Shown here: positions 59,847 through 64,000 of the stretch, piece by piece
Numbering within the stretch: the first letter of the stretch is position 1
Layout of the letters: every line of letters starts with the position of its first letter
Virus record (IMG/VR): IMGVR_UViG_3300034072_001093
Coordinates: 1-64,000 of that record
Reading direction: 5' to 3' (one strand)
Length of the DNA: 64,000 bases
From: a virus
The notes under the pieces: generated by a model
The model's input: the letters and a program-made list of their open reading frames with translations, nothing else
Database searches by the model: none
Told to the model about the DNA's origin: nothing
Made by a program: the position numbers and the translations under genes

Positions 59847-59910
59847 CCAAAAAACAAAAACCAACCCTGACGAACGAGACAGCCAATGGCGGCAGCCTCG
59901 CCCGTCAGGG
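59847..59910 (-). terminator. Strong terminator upstream of the RNAP1 unit
   Basis: CCCTGACG pairs with CGTCAGGG, extended by GGCGAG/CTCGTT, followed on the minus strand by TTGGTTTTTGTTTTTTGG, the best U-rich tail in the window. It separates the rightmost early genes from the RNAP1 operon. Confidence 0.85.
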
Positions 59911-59921
59911 CGATCACGCGA

Positions 59922-59946
59922 GAAACCTTTCCTCTGGAAAGGTTTC
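59922..59946 (-). promoter_or_regulatory. 11-bp hairpin with three-base loop
   Basis: GAAACCTTTCC-TCT-GGAAAGGTTTC lies 4 bases after the stop at 59951 and just before the terminator. The stem is perfect and the loop three bases. It is longer than N4 promoter stems and has a pyrimidine loop on the template strand, so termination or RNA end protection is more likely. Confidence 0.5.
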
Positions 59947-59950
59947 GAGA

Positions 59951-60385
59951 TCAGCAGATCTGGGCTTCCCAGCGATCGGCCAGGTCCTTGTTGACCTGGG
60001 CCTTGGCTTTGCTCTCGGGTGTGCCATTGGCTTCGTGCTGGGACTGGTAGAAGCGGAACTTCTCAGCAGTTTCCATGGCGAATGCGAGAGGCACGAGGAT
60101 GAAGCCAACAGGCGGTTCCTGGTCGGCTATCTTGACCTCTTCGCGTAGCTCGGCACGATCGCTTGCCCATTTTTTATAGCTTTGCTTCGGGCCTGGGTCG
60201 AACATCTCGTTGATCTCGTTGGTGCTGAGCTTCATGCGGTTCCCGAAGTCGGTCTCCACGAGGTAGAGCTTCTGGTTGTCCTTGGCCAGGTGAGCCTTCA
60301 TGCTCACGGAGCTGGGCTGGATCTCCTTGATGACGATAGCGTTGCCGGTCCGGCGACCGTCCTTGGTGAAGAGAATGCGGCTCAT
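59951..60385 (-). CDS. Hypothetical early protein
   Basis: Encodes 144 residues. ATG 60385 overlaps the upstream stop (ATGA). The first half is beta-rich and basic ('ILFTKDGRRTGNAIVIKEI'), the second helical ('FAMETAEKFRFYQSQHEANG'). It is the last gene before the strong terminator. No family is recognised. Confidence 0.6.
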   Translation of the reverse strand: MSRILFTKDGRRTGNAIVIKEIQPSSVSMKAHLAKDNQKLYLVETDFGNRMKLSTNEINEMFDPGPKQSYKKWASDRAELREEVKIADQEPPVGFILVPLAFAMETAEKFRFYQSQHEANGTPESKAKAQVNKDLADRWEAQIC

Positions 60386-60636
60386 GCTGTTGCTCCCCAT
60401 TTGAAGCGCTTCACGATGTCGGAGAAGCCCTCGACCGACGGTGCGATGGTCCCCTGGTGATCCGCTGCAGTGTAGCGAATGCCCTTGGGTGCCTTGGAGT
60501 GGCCGGTCTGGTTGACCGAGGCCCGGATGGTCTGGACGACATCCTTGCCCTTGGCACCAGGGCGTAGGGGACCATCCCAGGTGGTGAGTTCGAGGACGAT
60601 TTCATCGCCCTCTTTGCGGAGGAATTTGATGCTCAT
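60382..60636 (-). CDS. Small hypothetical early protein
   Basis: Encodes 84 residues, beta-rich and basic ('VLELTTWDGPLRPGAKGKDVVQTIRAS'). It is coupled at both ends by ATGA overlaps, so it is part of a tight three-gene operon (60633 to 59951). No motif. Confidence 0.6.
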   Translation of the reverse strand: MSIKFLRKEGDEIVLELTTWDGPLRPGAKGKDVVQTIRASVNQTGHSKAPKGIRYTAADHQGTIAPSVEGFSDIVKRFKWGATA

Positions 60637-61187
60637 GCTGCCTGCCTTTCGATGGTGTCGGGCTGCTTGTCGGTCGTCAGGATGAAATCGCTGAGAGCGA
60701 GGATGTCCTCAGGGATACCCACGTCGAAGACAGGGATGCCCCAGAGGCTGGCGATGTTGAGAGCGTGTTTGGTTCCACCCGTGTAATAGGCACGGGGCAG
60801 CCAGGTGATCACGCATTTCACCGGGTCATCGAGGTTCTCGCCCAGAATGATGGGCACGTTCCTGCAGAGGAGCATCTTGGCTCCATCGGAGCATCTGTCC
60901 CAGGCAGGATGGGCCTGTTGTGCGATCTCGATCTGGCGTGGTGTGACCGGCAGCTTGGCGAAGCATCGACCATCGCTGGAGGCTCCGTTGTAGCGTTCCC
61001 AGGGCAGGAAGATCTGTTTCTGGTCCTTGGCTCCGATCTCGAAGGCCTGGTCTGCTCCGACAGCTCGGCCCGATCGGAGCATCCAGCCTCGCTTGTAGAG
61101 CTCGTCGGCGATGGCAGTCATGGTGGCCTGAGCATAATCAGGCGTGCTCCGCGGGCCGATGCCCGCGTAGGTCAATTGTCTGGTCAT
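60633..61187 (-). CDS. SLOG/DprA-like nucleotide-binding protein
   Basis: Encodes 184 residues. Rossmann-like pattern: 'YAGIGPRSTP', 'RSGRAVGADQAFE', 'CVITWLPRAYYTGGTKHALNIASLWGIPVFD', the SLOG/LOG superfamily signature (nucleotide or nucleic-acid end binding). Phage members are common in early regions, with uncertain function. Leader AAAAACCCAGAGACCC precedes the ATG. Confidence 0.7.
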   Translation of the reverse strand: MTRQLTYAGIGPRSTPDYAQATMTAIADELYKRGWMLRSGRAVGADQAFEIGAKDQKQIFLPWERYNGASSDGRCFAKLPVTPRQIEIAQQAHPAWDRCSDGAKMLLCRNVPIILGENLDDPVKCVITWLPRAYYTGGTKHALNIASLWGIPVFDVGIPEDILALSDFILTTDKQPDTIERQAA

Positions 61188-61220
61188 GTGGGTCTCTGGG
61201 TTTTTGGTAGGAGGAAAACA

Positions 61221-61258
61221 GAGCGAGCAACCAGGTTTGGTCCCCTGGTTACCCGCTC
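61221..61258 (-). terminator. Terminator after the secreted-protein gene
   Basis: GAGCG/CGCTC and AACCAGG/CCTGGTT form an interrupted 12-bp stem; on the minus strand TCTGTTTTCC follows. It isolates the 61277-61660 gene from the operon downstream. Confidence 0.7.
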
Positions 61259-61276
61259 AAACGAAGCGAAGCGACG

Positions 61277-61660
61277 TTAGCTGGTTGGGCAGACAACAGC
61301 GAAGAGAGCTTCGCCTGCGCTATCCGGAATTACGGGCTCCCATCCGGTATTGAGAGGTCCTGATTTTCTGTTCCCATCTGCTGATGTGAGGACCATGAAG
61401 GAGCTCTTAGTCATGCGCCTAGAGCAGTCCACCTCTTCAAACACCAGCTTCTCTTCACGAGTCCTGGAGTTTGTCATTTTCAGCCAGTAGGTCGGCAGAG
61501 ATTTGGTGGCCATTGCCTTTCGGATGTCCGAAGCCTTCAAGAAGAAGGTGTTTCCCTCGCGAGAAACTATCACCTCCACCCACCGGTCATCAGTTTGTGC
61601 CAATGCTGGGACGGAGGATAATGCCCCCAATATGGAGGCAATGAGCACAAGCTTCTTCAT
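61277..61660 (-). CDS. Secreted periplasmic protein (possible moron)
   Basis: Encodes 127 residues. A clean Sec signal peptide has a KK N-region, a hydrophobic core and 'ALAQTD' with cleavage near residue 22. The mature part, 'WVEVIVSREGNTFFLKASDIRK...YWLKM', with two Cys that could form a disulfide, resembles small bacterial surface or adhesin-E-like proteins. It would be exported by the infected cell, perhaps for superinfection control or lysogenic conversion. Confidence 0.65.
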   Translation of the reverse strand: MKKLVLIASILGALSSVPALAQTDDRWVEVIVSREGNTFFLKASDIRKAMATKSLPTYWLKMTNSRTREEKLVFEEVDCSRRMTKSSFMVLTSADGNRKSGPLNTGWEPVIPDSAGEALFAVVCPTS

Positions 61661-61678
61661 GGTGTTGGTCTTCCTGGT

Positions 61679-62005
61679 TCAGGTGTCTTCGCGGTATCCG
61701 CGATTCATCCAAGGTTGGGGCTGAATTTGCCGAAGCCAATCAGCTACGTCAGGAATACGATTGTGGCAATCCTGTCTGACGTGCATCTCGGCGACGAGTC
61801 TGGTCGGTGCTCCATTGGGGAGCACGATGCCGAACTTACGCTCGGCCTCGTATATCCCATGTGAGTGGTGCCTGAGTGCCCGGTGACGAAAGTCACCGAA
61901 CAGCTCTTTGGTGGCATCAAACCAGCTGTGCAGCTCGAAATAGTCTTCGGGCTTGCCGCCGAACCTGCGAGCAGAGGATTCAGCATGGTAGAGCATGTGG
62001 CTCAT
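61679..62005 (-). CDS. DUF6915-like hypothetical protein
   Basis: Encodes 108 residues. ATG 62005 was taken. A His-rich pattern, 'HMLYHAESSARRFGG', 'LHSWFDATKELFGDFRHRALRHHSHGI' and 'HVRQDCHNRIPDVADWL', is shared by a family of small phage and plasmid proteins of unknown function. The conserved histidines could bind metal. Confidence 0.6.
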   Translation of the reverse strand: MSHMLYHAESSARRFGGKPEDYFELHSWFDATKELFGDFRHRALRHHSHGIYEAERKFGIVLPNGAPTRLVAEMHVRQDCHNRIPDVADWLRQIQPQPWMNRGYREDT

Positions 62006-62007
62006 GA

Positions 62008-62427
62008 TCAGGCGACTCCCTCTTCGGTGTGGGCGTTCTCGCTCATTGTGGTGTTGACGTCGATCGAGCACTCGAAGGTGTATGGTACGGTCGAGACGTT
62101 GAACTCCATGTGCCCCTGGCCGCCGTCGTTGTTATACCAGTCGACGCCGGTGCCAGAGAGGTAGTCATAGGCGAAATCCTCGATCTCCTGGAGCAAGGGA
62201 TCGGCTTTGATCTGAGCGTAGAAATTACAGTCTTCGTCGACATCAATGTTGTCGATCGATCCGCTATCGCCACCGCCACTGAAGGCGATGTAAACGGTTT
62301 TCCAGCCCCTCTCAGCTATCTTGTTAGCAAGTTCTCGGCGTTTGGCATTGGCCTTGAGCTTGGTGAGCTTCCGCTCGTTTTCCATGTTGAGGAGGATTTC
62401 AGCGACGTTGGTCGAGGGAGCATTCAT
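62008..62427 (-). CDS. DUF6878-like hypothetical protein
   Basis: Encodes 139 residues. ATG 62427 (AAGGA at 7 bases) is preferred over 62433. The motif 'VYIAFSGGGDSGSIDNI' and later 'DWYNNDGGQGHMEFNV' match a family of small proteins of phages and mobile elements with no known activity. The leader is AAAACCCAGAACCAAGG. Confidence 0.6.
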   Translation of the reverse strand: MNAPSTNVAEILLNMENERKLTKLKANAKRRELANKIAERGWKTVYIAFSGGGDSGSIDNIDVDEDCNFYAQIKADPLLQEIEDFAYDYLSGTGVDWYNNDGGQGHMEFNVSTVPYTFECSIDVNTTMSENAHTEEGVA

Positions 62428-62466
62428 GGTCATTTCCTTGGTTCTGGGTTTTGGAAGTTGGTCGGC

Positions 62467-62628
62467 TCAGTCCTTGTAGCCCCGATATCGTGTGGGATAG
62501 CGGTAGACCATCCCGGCGATGAGGAAGGAGCCGTTATCGAGCTTCTTGAACATGCGGAACACTAGGCGAGTGCCACGACGCTTGGGCAGGAAACGGGTCA
62601 GGGTAATCTTGGGAATGATGATCTGCAT
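62467..62628 (-). CDS. Small basic early protein
   Basis: Encodes 53 residues. ATG 62628 follows two tandem elements, AAACCCAGAAAG and AACCCAGACC. The product is rich in Arg, Lys and Tyr ('LTRFLPKRRGTRLVFRMFKK'), consistent with nucleic-acid or ribosome binding. Function unknown. Confidence 0.6.
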   Translation of the reverse strand: MQIIIPKITLTRFLPKRRGTRLVFRMFKKLDNGSFLIAGMVYRYPTRYRGYKD

Positions 62629-62649
62629 TGGTCTGGGTTCTTTCTGGGT

Positions 62650-62826
62650 TTAGATGCTGGTCAGCATCCAGTGGACTTGCTCCGCCTCGACGAGAGCTTT
62701 GATGGTGGCCTTGCGGCCGAACCGTCGGTTCATCTGGGCGACGTACCGATCGGATTTGTCGTTCTTGTGCCGGAGCACATGCTTGATCGCGAGCTCTTCA
62801 ATTGTCGGTGGTGGCTTACGCGGCAT
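62650..62826 (-). CDS. Small helical early protein
   Basis: Encodes 58 residues: MPRKPPPTIEELAIKHVL..., then a charged helix and 'QMNRRFGRKATIKALVEAEQ'. It overlaps the preceding gene by 11 bases, with GAGG upstream. Possibly DNA-binding; no family is recognised. Confidence 0.55.
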   Translation of the reverse strand: MPRKPPPTIEELAIKHVLRHKNDKSDRYVAQMNRRFGRKATIKALVEAEQVHWMLTSI

Positions 62827-63232
62827 CAGCTCTGGCCTCGATCGTTTTGTTGAGGGCCTTCAGCCCTTCGAGGTAGAGGCTGATCTCACGATGGATAGCC
62901 GGTGCCTTGTTCGGCAGATCGGCCAGTCCAGTGCCTACGCCATCCTCGGGCCAGACGACTGTCTTGCCGGCGATCAGGCAGAGCGTGAGGTAATTGAAGA
63001 TCTCCAGGTAATGGAGCCTGAAGCGCTTGAGGTCGGCATCGTTCATGAACGATTCCGGATCGTTGTTCGGTGCTCGCTTGGTGATGATGCCGACGGCATT
63101 GGGCTCACCGCGGCACTCTTTTGCCTGGCCACGGAGGCCGAAGCGAAGGGCATTGTCGCCGAAGATATAGACGGATTCCGGGTTGTTCCGGAGGTCTTCA
63201 CGGGTGATCCATTTCTGGAAGATGAGAGGCAT
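62816..63232 (-). CDS. DUF7831-like phage protein
   Basis: Encodes 138 residues. 'SVYIFGDNALRFGLRGQAKECRGEPNAVGIITKRAPN' and 'VVWPEDGVGTGLADLPNKAP' form a nucleotide-binding-like alpha/beta fold common in phage early regions, reminiscent of macro/SLOG-type domains. The activity is unknown. Confidence 0.65.
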   Translation of the reverse strand: MPLIFQKWITREDLRNNPESVYIFGDNALRFGLRGQAKECRGEPNAVGIITKRAPNNDPESFMNDADLKRFRLHYLEIFNYLTLCLIAGKTVVWPEDGVGTGLADLPNKAPAIHREISLYLEGLKALNKTIEARADAA

Positions 63233-63242
63233 GTGTGCTCCT

Positions 63243-63410
63243 TCAGAACATGTAGCTCAGCATGTCGAGCAGCTGAGCAACGGTGAGTTTTTCGAAGCGG
63301 TGTTCCCGCTCTTCGGGATCGGGTGTTTCTGCTGCGATCTGGTCTTTCACCATGTCGAGCAGGTGCCGGAGAGTGCTGGCAGTGTTGGCTGCCACGTCTT
63401 CACGCTGCAT
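63243..63410 (-). CDS. Small acidic helical early protein
   Basis: Encodes 55 residues: MQREDVAANTASTLRHLLDM..., acidic and helical. AAGGA lies 9 bases before ATG 63410, four bases after the preceding stop. Two repeats of 'LLDM' suggest a helical hairpin. Unknown. Confidence 0.55.
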   Translation of the reverse strand: MQREDVAANTASTLRHLLDMVKDQIAAETPDPEEREHRFEKLTVAQLLDMLSYMF

Positions 63411-63414
63411 GTGA

Positions 63415-63558
63415 TCAGTTCCTTTGGTCGGTGTCGTTCATGGCTTTGGCCACGATCTGGTCAGCTCGGCGCATGAAGAACCCAGCAAACCAATTGTTCA
63501 TGACGATGAGGCGGCTGAGCTCATTCTGAGCCTGCTCAGGAAGAGGTTTCTGGTTCAT
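63415..63558 (-). CDS. Small early protein
   Basis: Encodes 47 residues, starting MNQKPLPEQAQNELSRLIVM, then an aromatic 'NNWFAGFFMRRADQIVAKAM' helix that could associate with membrane. The leader AGGACCCAGAG abuts the ATG. Unknown function. Confidence 0.5.
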   Translation of the reverse strand: MNQKPLPEQAQNELSRLIVMNNWFAGFFMRRADQIVAKAMNDTDQRN

Positions 63559-63575
63559 CTCTGGGTCCTGTTAGG

Positions 63576-63608
63576 TTTCAGGTTGCTTTCGTCGAAAAGC
63601 CCCTGAAA
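63576..63608 (-). promoter_or_regulatory. Hairpin ahead of the 47-residue gene
   Basis: TTTCAGG pairs with CCTGAAA, with GCTTT/AAAGC inside around CGTCG. It lies 18 bases upstream of the start codon. No U tail, so control or processing is likelier than termination. Confidence 0.45.
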
Positions 63609-63655
63609 GTTGGAATCTAGGATTTAGGTGTTGGACTATCTCGGCCAGCCACCAA

Positions 63656-63685
63656 GGGGACCCCATGCTTGCGCATGAGGCCCCC
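63656..63685 (-). terminator. Hairpin after the rightmost gene
   Basis: GGGG/CCCC, CC/GG and CATGC/GCATG form an interrupted stem around TTGC, 15 bases after the stop at 63700. Confidence 0.5.
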
Positions 63686-63699
63686 GATGGAGGCGAGAA

Positions 63700-64000
63700 T
63701 TAAGCAGCGAAGCTGATCGGCGGAGCGAAGGATTCCCCTTCGTCGGCGACGAACTCTTCACGCTCAGCGTGGTGACGCAGACGGATGTCGAGACCACCAT
63801 CACCGTTCGAGATGATCACGGTTTCGCCGGGCTCGAGACGTTCGGCACGAGCGAGCAGCGTGTCACGCAGCACGTTCATGCGCTTACGCAGAGCAGCGAA
63901 CTCGCGGTTGTTCACCTTGGTGTCGGCGTCGGCCATGGTGTCGAGCGGGATGCCGTTGAGCAGCGAAACGAAAGGATATTTCTCGTCGTTCTGCTGATAG
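63700..64000 (-). CDS. Partial protein at the right edge (start outside window)
   Basis: The frame stays open to the window end, so the ATG at 63936 is probably internal. The visible 99 residues include 'PFVSLLNGIPLDTM', a charged helix ('REFAALRKRMNVLRDTLLARAERL') and a short beta region ending 'SFAPPISFAA'. No ribosome site precedes 63936, which supports an upstream start. Function unknown. Confidence 0.5.
   Translation of the reverse strand, partial: YQQNDEKYPFVSLLNGIPLDTMADADTKVNNREFAALRKRMNVLRDTLLARAERLEPGETVIISNGDGGLDIRLRHHAEREEFVADEGESFAPPISFAA

Noticed and set aside
59922-59946. A virion-polymerase promoter hairpin
   Set aside because: The stem is 11 bp rather than 5 to 7 and the template-strand loop TCT lacks the central purine required in N4.
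1-64000. CRISPR arrays, insertion sequences or rRNA
   Set aside because: No spaced direct repeats of CRISPR type, no transposase motifs with terminal repeats, and no rRNA-like stretches were noticed.
1-64000. Terminase large subunit
   Set aside because: No Walker A/nuclease terminase pattern was found in any gene; in N4 order it would lie left of the window.

Overview
The window reads as about 64 kb of an N4-like podovirus (Schitoviridae-type) infecting a high-GC Gram-negative host. The diagnostic genes are a 3581-residue virion RNA polymerase whose T7-type motifs have N4 spacing, a second RNA polymerase split into two proteins (RNAP1 and RNAP2), an N4-gp56-type major capsid protein, an N4-type portal, a family A DNA polymerase, rIIA and rIIB homologues, and a MoxR ATPase with a VWA partner. 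The host is probably an alphaproteobacterium, perhaps a sphingomonad. This is inferred from a 48-bp stretch that looks like the 3' half of an elongator tRNA-Met gene.

Layout. Bases 1-31788 (+ strand) are the late genes: a tail or receptor-binding protein cut by the window edge, small membrane proteins, a lysis module (muramidase, holin, embedded Rz/Rz1 spanins) interrupted by a metallophosphoesterase and a membrane-anchored dNMP kinase, then portal, scaffold-like protein, capsid, structural and ejected proteins, and the virion RNA polymerase. Two back-to-back hairpins at 31798-31864 separate the convergent strands. Bases 31868-64000 (- strand, transcribed leftward) hold the early and middle genes. 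From right to left these are a swarm of small early proteins, RNAP1, six small genes, RNAP2, the MoxR/VWA pair, dCMP deaminase, a lysogeny-type cassette (integrase and attP), ThyX, an HNH nuclease, an HTH protein, a MazG-like protein, rIIA/rIIB, a Dda-like helicase, DNA polymerase, an Fe-S PDDEXK nuclease, primase-helicase, a RecA-like ATPase, an SSB-like protein, a RuvC-like resolvase and a winged-helix protein. Terminase, repressor and the early promoters are not seen and may lie outside.

How it fits together (N4 paradigm, inferred here): the virion polymerase enters with the DNA and makes early RNA. RNAP1/RNAP2 transcribe the middle replication genes. The SSB-like protein with host RNA polymerase would serve the late genes.

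The most unusual features are a complete tyrosine integrase next to a tRNA-derived att core with flanking GTTTAC repeats, in a group known mainly as lytic, and a recurrent AACCCAGA(A/C) element just before the start codons of genes that are not translationally coupled to the gene ahead.
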